Shown here piece by piece: positions 57,856-64,000 of a DNA stretch of 64,000 nucleotides. The notes beneath the pieces were generated by a model. It was not told where the DNA came from. It saw only the letters and a list, made by a program, of their open reading frames with translations, and did not search any database. The stretch lies in contig NZ_JAHKNI010000015.1 in assembly GCF_018860155.1 (NCBI RefSeq), positions 154,615-218,614 on the forward strand. Direction: 5' to 3'. The DNA comes from Nocardia albiluteola. GTDB lineage: Bacteria > Actinomycetota > Actinomycetes > Mycobacteriales > Mycobacteriaceae. The translations under genes were made by a program, and so were the position numbers. Each line of letters starts with the position of its first letter. Position 1 is the first letter of the stretch.

Positions 57856-58928
57856 CGGAGTCTCCCTTGTTGATCGGCTCGCCTGGAGTGTTCCGGCGAC
57901 CTCGGGAGTACATACCGGCGGCGGCGCCTGAACTCATCGCGCCCGCTGGAAAGAAAATCTCGGGTCTGAGCGTCGAGTCGGGCCGCCAGGCCGAAAGCCG
58001 CGAAAATCTCGGGATCCTGGAACACCGAATTCCGGCTGATGCCCTCGGCGGTGACTGTGAAGATCTGGAGCGTGTGCAGTTCGTACCGGCCATCGACGCG
58101 CTGATAGGCGGCGAATCCGGGTTGGCCGCCGTTGGCGGCGACCTGCTCGAGAAGCCAGTCCTTCCCGGCCGCCTCGAAGACCCATTCCATGAACAGGCCG
58201 TAGTTGCTGCGGCCGGAGAACCAGTTGAGCATCGGCGGCATCTCCATGATGACGTCCTCGGTGAGCAGACGCTTGAGGCCTTCGACGTCGGCGTGCGCGA
58301 ACGCCGTCATGTAGCGCTCGACCCAGGCGCGCTGCTCGGCCGTGGACGGCTCGCCGACCCGTTCCAGCCCGACCCCGATGCCCTTCAGGCGGGCGCGTGC
58401 CCGCTGCAGGGAGCTGTTCACCGATACGACGGTGGTACCGAGGATTTCCGCCGTCTCGGCCGCGGAGAAGCTGAGTACCTCACGCAGGATCAGCGCACCG
58501 CGCTGGCGTGCCGACAGGTGCTGTAGGGCGGAGGCGAATGCCAAGCGCAGGCTGCTGTGATCGATCACGGTCCCGGCCGGGTCGCCGGTGTCCAGCAACG
58601 AATCCGGTAAGGGCTGCAGCCAGGCGGCGTGCTCTCCCCGGACGAGCGGCCCGAGCGGATCGGTCGCGGACACCAGTCCCGATGGCAGTGGTCGGCCGCC
58701 GCGAGTCTGCAGAGCGGTCAGGCAGGCGTTGGTCGCGATCCGGTAGAGCCAGGTACGCAGTGAGCTGCGCGTATCGTCGTACTGCTCCCGCGCCCGCCAC
58801 GCCCTCAGATACGTGTCCTGGACCAGGTCCTCTGCGTCGTGCGCCGAGCCCAACATTCGGTAGCAGTACGCCAGCAGCTCCGTCCGGAACGGTTCGATCC
58901 GACGATCGAAGCCTTCTTCCTTCGTCAT
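57726..58928 (-). CDS. ECF sigma factor, SigG/SigJ-like with SnoaL C-terminal domain
   Basis: About 400 residues from ATG 58928; GTG 58931 also possible. Region 2: LLAYCYRMLGSAHDAEDLVQDTYLRAWR; region 4: LSARQRGALILREVLSFSAAETAEILGTTVVSVNSSLQRARARL; then a SnoaL-like domain (AWVERYMTAFAHADVEGLKRLLTEDVIMEMPP to about residue 325), the regulatory domain of ECF41-type and SigG-type sigma factors. After residue about 325 the tail is Arg/Pro-rich and overlaps the SnoaL-like gene by 130 bp in another frame. The normal stop was probably lost, or a frameshift occurred near 57950. Confidence 0.88.
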   Translation of the reverse strand: MTKEEGFDRRIEPFRTELLAYCYRMLGSAHDAEDLVQDTYLRAWRAREQYDDTRSSLRTWLYRIATNACLTALQTRGGRPLPSGLVSATDPLGPLVRGEHAAWLQPLPDSLLDTGDPAGTVIDHSSLRLAFASALQHLSARQRGALILREVLSFSAAETAEILGTTVVSVNSSLQRARARLKGIGVGLERVGEPSTAEQRAWVERYMTAFAHADVEGLKRLLTEDVIMEMPPMLNWFSGRSNYGLFMEWVFEAAGKDWLLEQVAANGGQPGFAAYQRVDGRYELHTLQIFTVTAEGISRNSVFQDPEIFAAFGLAARLDAQTRDFLSSGRDEFRRRRRYVLPRSPEHSRRADQQGRLRCRTIVPQTRPQSRPCWLIPTRHGRRATPTPWSPTTPRTRPPS

Positions 58929-59056
58929 CACGCCTCATCTCCACTGCCGCCGCAAGCACCATACCGGCGACTGCGGTGATCATCCGCTGTGGACGGATCG
59001 ACCACCACGTGGGTCGTCAACCGCGAGGAGTGCCGATAACCAGTGAACCGCCAAAA

Positions 59057-59141
59057 CCGCAGCTCATGCCTTCGGTGTCACCTTGCGCGGGCCTACCGGC
59101 TTGATCCGGAGCGTCGGCCCTTCGGCGGTCGGGTGGTTCAG
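59057..59141 (+). repeat. Dispersed 85-bp repeat, copy B
   Basis: Partner of 43584-43668 at about 85% identity. Lies in the gap between the sigma factor (58928) and the SDR (59173). No gene uses it. Confidence 0.65.
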
Positions 59142-59172
59142 ATTTCCATACTGCGACGGGTGCGGTCGATCC

Positions 59173-60141
59173 CTACATCGCGGTTGCGTGGTGGGCGCCT
59201 GGCGCGGTCGGGCGGTCACCGAGCGGGTAACTGACGCCAGTCATCTGCTCGGACAGCTCCCACAGTCGTTGTTGGGCGTTGGCGTCATGGGACTGCGGGA
59301 TGGATTGGACCTGAACGGGATGTCCGGTCCATTCGTTGCGGCCGTCGGGTCCGTAGTACTGACCGCCGGTCGCGGCGGGATCCACGGCGGCGCGGACGAT
59401 GGATAGTGCGGCCGTTGTCGAATCCTGCAACATCCACCAGGTGAGCAGTCGCAGCCGGGGGCTGGTGAAGATCCGGATCGGGAGCTGGTCTGCGCCGAAG
59501 GCGGTGCGGGCATTGCCGGGATGAGCGGCCACGGCTATCGTCGGCGCTCCGACCGCAGCGAGTCGGCGCTGGAGTTCATAGGTGAACAGCAGGTTGGCCA
59601 GTTTGGACTGGAAGTAGGCGTGATTGAAGCGGTATCCGTGGGCGAAGTGCAGGTCGTCGAAATTCATCACGCCGCGTTTGTGGCCGACACTACTGACCGT
59701 AACCACCCGCGAGCCCGGAGTGTTCAGCAGTCGTTCCATGATCTGTCCGGTAAATGCGAACGCGCCGAGATGATTTGTAGCCAAGGTTTTTTCGAACCCA
59801 TCCTCGGTGACTTCACGGCGGCGGATCACCGCCCCGGCATTGTTGATCAGCAGATCCACCCTGGCATGGTCCCGCATGATCCGGACGGCGGCCCGGCGGA
59901 CCGATGCCTGCGAGCATAGATCCAATCCCAGCGTGCGCACCGACGCTGTCGGGGCTTCGGCAAGGATCCGATCCCTGGCTTCGTCGGCCTTGCCGATGTC
60001 GCGGCAGGCCAGGACAACCACCATGTTGCGGCGCGCGAGTATCCGTGCCGTCTCGAAGCCCAAACCCGAATTCGCTCCGGTGATGACAGCAGTACGACCG
60101 TCCTGGTCAGGGACTTCGCGTTCGGACCAACGAGTGGCCAT
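59173..60141 (-). CDS. Short-chain dehydrogenase (retinol dehydrogenase/WWOX-like)
   Basis: 322 residues from ATG 60141 after GGAGAG; the upstream extension is not used. Cofactor loop GRTAVITGANSGLGFETARILARRNMVVVLACRD (NADP-type with Arg), LLINNAGAVI, active site VVTVSSVGHKRG and the Tyr-x-x-x-Lys in NHAYFQSKLANLLFTYELQ. This is the common actinobacterial oxidoreductase group acting on lipophilic alcohols or ketones. It lies in a set with a small membrane protein upstream (81 bp) and a divergent TetR. Confidence 0.9.
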   Translation of the reverse strand: MATRWSEREVPDQDGRTAVITGANSGLGFETARILARRNMVVVLACRDIGKADEARDRILAEAPTASVRTLGLDLCSQASVRRAAVRIMRDHARVDLLINNAGAVIRRREVTEDGFEKTLATNHLGAFAFTGQIMERLLNTPGSRVVTVSSVGHKRGVMNFDDLHFAHGYRFNHAYFQSKLANLLFTYELQRRLAAVGAPTIAVAAHPGNARTAFGADQLPIRIFTSPRLRLLTWWMLQDSTTAALSIVRAAVDPAATGGQYYGPDGRNEWTGHPVQVQSIPQSHDANAQQRLWELSEQMTGVSYPLGDRPTAPGAHHATAM

Positions 60142-60222
60142 GGTTCTCTCCTGTTCGATGCTTACGATGTCCGACGGTTGGCTGTGACGAAAGTTCTTCA
60201 GCGGCAGAGACACCGTGGCGGT

Positions 60223-60597
60223 CTACGACGCAGTCCGGGGCCGGCGAGGGCGGCGGTGCCCCAGGAGCGCCCAGCCGAAAGCTGTTACCAGGACACCGTG
60301 GACCGCGACGCCACGCCAGGCCTCCCGGCCGATCGTGCCGTCGGCGATGGCGGCGGCGTCCACCCCGCCCAGCACCGCGTTCATGACGAGGTTGGCCAGC
60401 AGGATGCCTGAACGGGGCGTGCTCGACCAGTTCGCGACCGCGAAGCCGACCAGGGTGGCCCCAATGGTGCGAGTGGTGAAGACATCGAAGGGGCTGGGGT
60501 CGGGCTTCAATCCTGCCGCCGCTGTGCGCGGGATCAGCAGCGCCAGCGAGCCGACTGCACCCGAGTAGAGCGCCGAGGCTCGTAGCAGCAGAGACAT
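60223..60597 (-). CDS. Small membrane protein (DUF4267-like)
   Basis: 124 residues from ATG 60597 with CGGAGG before it. Four hydrophobic segments: ASALYSGAVGSLALLIP, TIGATLVGFAVANW, ILLANLVMNAVLGGVDAAAI and GVAVHGVLVTAFGWALLG, with the conserved opening of the DUF4267 type. Function unknown. First gene of a pair with the SDR and divergent from the TetR at 60701, whose operator-like palindromes lie in between. Confidence 0.72.
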   Translation of the reverse strand: MSLLLRASALYSGAVGSLALLIPRTAAAGLKPDPSPFDVFTTRTIGATLVGFAVANWSSTPRSGILLANLVMNAVLGGVDAAAIADGTIGREAWRGVAVHGVLVTAFGWALLGHRRPRRPRTAS

Positions 60598-60625
60598 GGC
60601 ATCCTCCGGCAAGGTGCGGAATAAT

Positions 60626-60669
60626 CGGGACGACCATCCCGGTCAGAACTATCCGGGATGCACATCCCG
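60626..60669. promoter_or_regulatory. Two palindromes, candidate TetR operators
   Basis: CGGGATG-CA-CATCCCG at 60654-60669 is perfect; CGGGA-cgacca-TCCCG at 60626-60641 has the same outer half-sites 28 bp upstream. They lie in the 103-bp gap between the divergent membrane-protein and TetR starts. Confidence 0.65.
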
Positions 60670-60700
60670 TTTGTCAATGTTCGGCTCGAGAGGAGTTGCC

Positions 60701-61258
60701 GTGACCCGAGCGTCTCGGCCGATGCGGTCTGACGCCCAGCGCAACCGCGAACAAGTGCTACGCAGCGCAGCGGAAGCCTTTGCCGTGGAGGGACTGTCGG
60801 TGCCGGTACACGAGATAGCCCGGCGCGCGGGCGTTGGTACCGGCACGGTAAGCCGGCACTTCCCCACCAAAGAGTCGCTCTACGCCGCGGTCTTGGTCGA
60901 GCGTATGCGTCAGCTCAGCGACTACGCAGATGCTCAGGCTGCCGAGAATGACCCCGGGACTGCGTTTTTCGCACTCCTCACCAGGCTGGCTCACGAAGGC
61001 GCCGCTCATCGAGGTTTGGCGGAGGCTCTGGCGGGCAGTGGATTCGACATCGAAGCCGCGGCATCGTCTGCCGACTGCAATGTCTCCGACCGGCTGCGCA
61101 GACTATTGTCCGAAGCGCAACACGCAGGCGCGGTCGATCCCGTTGTCACTTTCGCCGACGTCAAGGCCCTGATGGCCGGTTGCCTGGCTTACGACGGTCC
61201 CGGCCCGGACCGGGTCATCGACGTAATCTGCCGCGGACTCCGCCCGACGTCCGGTTGA
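60701..61258 (+). CDS. TetR family regulator
   Basis: 185 residues from GTG 60701 with GAGAGGAG upstream (TRASRPMRSDAQRNREQVLRSAAEAF). HTH: VEGLSVPVHEIARRAGVGTGTVSRHFPTKESLYAAV. C-terminal ligand domain of the TetR_C_33/SBD-like group (LTRLAHEGAAHRGLAEALAGSGFDIEAAA). It probably represses itself and the divergent membrane protein/SDR pair through the CGGGATG palindromes. Confidence 0.9.
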   Translation: MTRASRPMRSDAQRNREQVLRSAAEAFAVEGLSVPVHEIARRAGVGTGTVSRHFPTKESLYAAVLVERMRQLSDYADAQAAENDPGTAFFALLTRLAHEGAAHRGLAEALAGSGFDIEAAASSADCNVSDRLRRLLSEAQHAGAVDPVVTFADVKALMAGCLAYDGPGPDRVIDVICRGLRPTSG

Positions 61259-61574
61259 CCCACTCCTGGTTGTCCACGCCCACCGTCGCAGCCACTCGCC
61301 GAAACAACCGTGTTGAGAGACAAGGGAATATCGTTGTGCCGCCGCGCAGCCCGTAAGCTGTCGTTCTGACCGCTGCGCAGCGGTCGGTATTGGAAGCGAT
61401 CACCCGCCGGTTCTCGGCGCAGGATCGAAGAGTGAGTGCTGCGGGCACGGATCGTGCTCGCAGCCTGCTGCGAACATCAGGTGGGATGACCGGGAGGCGA
61501 AGCCGCAGGTGGCCCTCGGTCTCTGTTGACCACTACCGTCGAGTCGATGACTAGGAAACGCACCCTCGGTTCGC
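61259..61574. other. Stretch without a supported gene
   Basis: 316 bp after the TetR gene. Only short frames without family features, then the 19-bp direct repeat. Confidence 0.4.
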
Positions 61575-61593
61575 TTAGCGTTAGGACCACAGA
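61575..61593 (+). repeat. 19-bp direct repeat, right copy (region II boundary)
   Basis: Same 19 bases as at 43674. It is followed by a sequence about 82% identical over 88 bp to the DNA after the island I right repeat (40284-40372). Confidence 0.75.
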
Positions 61594-61601
61594 TTGGCAA
61601 T

Positions 61602-61630
61602 ACCGCAGGTCAATGGCCTGCGGTTTTGTT
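61602..61630 (+). terminator. tRNA-type terminator, second copy
   Basis: ACCGCAGG (61602-61609) with CCTGCGGT (61617-61624) around TCAATGG, then TTTGTT. Related to 40299-40327. No tRNA gene precedes it now. From here to 61799 no gene is supported. Confidence 0.8.
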
Positions 61631-61799
61631 GCGTTCGGGTAGTTATCCGAACCGTTTCCGTGCTGGAGCGCGCACTGCCGATTACAGGATGTGCCGCGGG
61701 CTGTGAGGCCGGCGGTCTCCAGGAGGCGTTGTGAGGCGCAGGCAATCACATCGCGCGTCGTGAAGCAAAGGCCGCGCGGTGTGCGGGCGGTGAGCGGAC

Positions 61800-62282
61800 T
61801 CACCCGGTGGGACCACCGGCGGTCTCCCGCCGCACGGTCTCAGCGATGCTGGAAAGTGCCGTGCCGAGGTGTCGGCGCTGCACAGTAGTCAGCGGGTCGA
61901 ACACGAGTCGGCGCACGTGCGCGACATGTCCCGGCGCGCTGTCGACCACCTTCTGCCGACCATCGCCGGTCAGTGTGGCCAGGGTGTAGCGGCCGTCGCT
62001 CGGGTCGATTCGACGAACGATCCACTTCCGTGCCTCGAAGCGGTCCATCAGCTTCGACAGTCGCGGGAGAGTGCTGTCACAGCCTCGGGCCAGCTCACTG
62101 AGCCGCATGGTGACCTGATCCGCCATCGACAACCGGGCAAGCACGCTGTACTCGAAGTTCGAGATGCCCGCGTCACGCTGCAACTGACGGTCCAGGGCCG
62201 CAGGCAGCGCGATCACGACGGTGAGAAGGTCCTGCCAGAGTTCCTGCTGCTCGGCGTCGAGCCACGGCGTCGGTTCGTCCAT
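61800..62282 (-). CDS. MarR family transcriptional regulator
   Basis: 160 residues from ATG 62282 (MDEPTPWLDAEQQELWQDLLTVV). Winged HTH: LDRQLQRDAGISNFEYSVLARLSMADQVTMRLSELARGCDSTLPRLSKLMDRFEARKWIVRRIDPSDGRYTLATLTGDGRQKV, with the Asp/Arg wing (DPSDGR) of MarR proteins. It is divergent from the EthD/LigB genes, and three copies of a 12-bp palindrome lie between. Aromatic or phenolic ligands are common for such regulators. Confidence 0.92.
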   Translation of the reverse strand: MDEPTPWLDAEQQELWQDLLTVVIALPAALDRQLQRDAGISNFEYSVLARLSMADQVTMRLSELARGCDSTLPRLSKLMDRFEARKWIVRRIDPSDGRYTLATLTGDGRQKVVDSAPGHVAHVRRLVFDPLTTVQRRHLGTALSSIAETVRRETAGGPTG

Positions 62283-62296
62283 ACGGCCCACACTAC

Positions 62297-62364
62297 TTGC
62301 CCAGGCAACAAGTATCAGTTGCCTGGGCAAGTGAATCGGTCTACCTTATGAGTTGCCCAGGCAA
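62297..62364. promoter_or_regulatory. Three MarR boxes and overlapping promoter
   Basis: TTGCCCAGGCAA at 62297-62308 and 62353-62364, and its inverse TTGCCTGGGCAA at 62319-62330. For the plus strand a promoter fits: -35 TTGCCT (62319-62324), 17-bp spacer, -10 TACCTT (62342-62347). The second box covers the -35 and the third lies just after the -10, so MarR binding would block the EthD gene; the first box faces the MarR gene. Confidence 0.8.
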
Positions 62365-62390
62365 GTCAAATTCGATCTCGAGGAGTCCTA

Positions 62391-62735
62391 GTGATCAAGC
62401 TCAGCATCTTTCTGACCCGGCGGGCAGACCTCACCCACGAAGAGTTCGTGGATTACTGGACGCAGAAGCACACCCCGCTGATCGCGAGCGTGCCCGGTGG
62501 AGAGGTCCCAGTCCGGCGCTACGTACAGCTTTTGCCCACCAACGACGAGATCCCCGGCGTCAACACGGCCGTCTACGACGGTGTCGCCGAGGTGTGGGTC
62601 GACGACATCGGCGACGCCGCCCGCTGGTTCACCTCCGACACCTACACCACGACCATCGCCGCGGACGAGGAGAAGTTCATCGACCGCTCCCAGACTCGCT
62701 TCCTCTACACCACCGAGACCCCGATCTTCGGCTGA
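62391..62735 (+). CDS. EthD domain protein
   Basis: 114 residues from GTG 62391 with CGAGGAG upstream. EthD dimeric alpha-beta barrel: KLSIFLTRRADLTHEEFVDYWTQKHTPLIASVPG, RRYVQLLP, DGVAEVWVDDIGDAARWF and the end DEEKFIDRSQTRFLYTTETPIF. EthD was found in the ethyl tert-butyl ether degradation cluster, and the domain is frequent in aromatic or ether catabolic clusters; the reaction is not known. First gene of the MarR-controlled pair with the LigB-type dioxygenase (136 bp apart). Confidence 0.88.
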   Translation: MIKLSIFLTRRADLTHEEFVDYWTQKHTPLIASVPGGEVPVRRYVQLLPTNDEIPGVNTAVYDGVAEVWVDDIGDAARWFTSDTYTTTIAADEEKFIDRSQTRFLYTTETPIFG

Positions 62736-62871
62736 GCACCGCCGTCTGCGACGACTCGCCGCTCCGGGTCCAGCCGTCGGCCACAGGTGAACTCCCGCAA
62801 CGAGTCCCGGGTGACCTGGTTATCAGGCCACCCGGGCCGCCCCCGCCCCGTCCGGTAAGGAACCACACACC

Positions 62872-63735
62872 ATGACTACGCTGCCCACCGCTCGCATCCC
62901 GGCCGGGGCCTACGACGATCACCTCGCGCGGGTCCTGCCTCAGAGCCACGAACACCGGCTCTGGGTCCCTGCTGATGGGGCGCTGCCGAGCCTGTTCATC
63001 AGCCACGGAGCGCCCTTCACTCTCGACGACCCGCAGTGGCTCGACGACCTGTTCGTGTGGGCGCAGTCCATGCCCAAACCGAAAGCCATAGTGATCATCT
63101 CAGCGCACTGGGAGGACGCACCGGCCGCGATCTCGGGCACGGCGGCGGGCACCCCGCTCTACTACGACTTCAGCGGATTCCACCCCCGCTACAAGACCCT
63201 GCCCTACGCGACCCCGGATTCGACCGACCTCGCCCATCGGCTCGAGTCCACGCTCAGCCCGGCGACCACGGTGCATCAGCACCCGGACCGAGGTCTCGAC
63301 CATGGCGCGTTCATCCCCCTCATGGCCATGTATCCCGCAGCCGACGTTCCGGTCGTCCAGCTGTCGATGCCCAGCCTCGATCCCGCGGCGTTACTCGAGT
63401 TCGGGGCACATCTGCGATCCCTGCGCGACGAAGGCATTCTGGTCATCGGCTCGGGCTTCATGACCCACAGCTTCGAGGTCTTCCGCCGCCCGGAACTTGC
63501 CGCCTACACCAAAGCCTTCGATGAGTGGGCTGTCGACGCACTCGGGCGCGGCGATGTCGATGCCCTCACCGACTACCGGCGCAAGGCGCCCGGCGCCGCG
63601 GTGGCCCACCCGACCGCCGACCACTATGTGCCCCTGCTGGTCACAGTCGGCGCCGCGAGCGACCCCGGCAGTGCCACCACCACGATCGACCGCATAGTCA
63701 TGGGCAACTCCATCCGCTCGGTGCAGATGAACTGA
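62872..63735 (+). CDS. LigB-type (DODA-like) extradiol ring-cleavage dioxygenase
   Basis: 287 residues. Class III extradiol dioxygenase fold: LFISHGAPFTLDD (metal-binding His), KAIVIISAHWEDAPAAISGT, LDHGAFIPLMAMYPAADVPVVQLSM (His), GSGFMTHSFEVFRR and HPTADHYVPLLVTVGAA (His). The four His residues match the DODA/YgiD group, which opens catechol rings such as DOPA using Fe(II) or Zn. With the EthD gene and the MarR regulator it suggests a small, inducible aromatic-detoxifying unit. Substrate unknown. Confidence 0.92.
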   Translation: MTTLPTARIPAGAYDDHLARVLPQSHEHRLWVPADGALPSLFISHGAPFTLDDPQWLDDLFVWAQSMPKPKAIVIISAHWEDAPAAISGTAAGTPLYYDFSGFHPRYKTLPYATPDSTDLAHRLESTLSPATTVHQHPDRGLDHGAFIPLMAMYPAADVPVVQLSMPSLDPAALLEFGAHLRSLRDEGILVIGSGFMTHSFEVFRRPELAAYTKAFDEWAVDALGRGDVDALTDYRRKAPGAAVAHPTADHYVPLLVTVGAASDPGSATTTIDRIVMGNSIRSVQMN

Positions 63736-64000
63736 GGGCCCTCAGGGCGAAATCCTCGAGATTCACGACCACAACGGCCACCTCGCGATCGAGGCGGCTG
63801 ACCGCACCATAAGTAGCCGCATAGCGCGCTGAGGGAACCGGCCAGGCCGGGGTCGGGCCGAACGCACTGACATGGCTCCCCTCTCGTGTCAAGACGTGGG
63901 TTGCAGGTCGGGGTTAGGGGTGGATGGCGGTAGGTCCGGGTTGTGGCTTGTCCGAAGGGCCGGTTGCCGGGGTAGGGCCGGTCGCGCAGGAGTCAGTAGT
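63736..64000. other. Right edge, no certain gene
   Basis: A minus-strand frame entering from the right edge ends at a TAA near 63927-63929 and reads PTPATGPSDKPQPGPTAIHP; it could be the proline-rich tail of a gene outside the window. The 64-codon frame at 63698-63892 on the same strand is not convincing. Confidence 0.3.

Larger units (their letters stand above)
43674..61593. mobile_element. Region II, putative second island or composite element
   Basis: About 17.9 kb between 19-bp perfect direct repeats. Left inner end resembles the left inner end of island I; right outer flank (61594 onward) resembles the right outer flank of island I over about 88 bp. Contents: IS3 and group II intron debris at the left end, then an amino acid degradation operon with permease and regulators, and a second set of genes. 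No integrase is seen. The case is weaker than for island I since no intact tRNA is present. Confidence 0.55.

Noticed and set aside
61810..61822. GTGGGACCACC near 61809 as a third copy of the cassette repeat
   Set aside because: Only the short core matches and it lies within the MarR coding sequence; flanks differ, so chance is likely.
63698..63892. 64-codon minus-strand frame at the right end
   Set aside because: Overlaps the dioxygenase gene end and has no family resemblance.

Overview
The window is GC-rich actinobacterial DNA. A Nocardia-type genome is the best guess. It carries a full-length carboxylic acid reductase of the Nocardia/Mycobacterium type, a DUF222/HNH (13E12-like) protein, an F420-type PPOX flavoprotein, a PknD-like kinase with an NHL propeller, and many TetR regulators. 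The genus is an inference; no rRNA is present. The only RNA gene is a tRNA-Ala(GGC) at 15586-15658.

Left part (1-15.6 kb), ordinary chromosome: a truncated FAD-linked oxidase, a TetR/DHA2-efflux pair, a DUF190 protein, phosphoglucomutase, a DUF899 protein, a second MFS transporter, a large macro-like/KAP P-loop NTPase, a membrane-anchored DsbA-like oxidoreductase, an array of about eight 66-bp repeats, and an HNH protein with a small partner.

Island I (15628-40290): 35-bp perfect copies of the tRNA-Ala 3' end bound about 24.6 kb. It holds a beta-propeller lipoprotein, an IS256-type transposase remnant, and a catabolic block: MFS, formamidase, TetR, IclR, class V aminotransferase, ACS-type MFS, FAD/Fe-S dehydrogenase, FAH-family hydrolase, CaiB CoA-transferase, crotonase and GlcG/HbpS. 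After it come the kinase and a set PPOX - quinone oxidoreductase - carboxylic acid reductase - AhpD/CMD-like protein, divergent from a MerR regulator. No integrase is visible.

Between the islands (40.3-43.7 kb): a SMI1/KNR4-like gene enclosed by about 60-bp inverted repeats, and a six-bladed lectin-like propeller.

Region II (43674-61593): 19-bp direct repeats bound a second block whose two ends resemble those of island I. After IS3 and group II intron debris, a tightly coupled minus-strand operon (amino acid dehydrogenase, ADP-forming acyl-CoA synthetase, SDR, TPP-dependent decarboxylase, aldehyde dehydrogenase, acyl-CoA dehydrogenase, EamA exporter) looks like a complete amino acid -> 2-oxo acid -> aldehyde -> acid -> acyl-CoA route. 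An amino acid permease and a TetR accompany it. Three 24-bp palindromes of the same 10-4-10 design lie before the dehydrogenase, before the permease, and before a decayed second regulator/dehydrogenase pair. The block ends with a SnoaL-like protein, a SigG-like sigma factor, an SDR, a small membrane protein and a TetR.

Right end (61.6-64 kb): a MarR regulator divergent from an EthD-domain gene and a LigB-type dioxygenase, with three copies of a 12-bp palindrome placed over the likely promoter.
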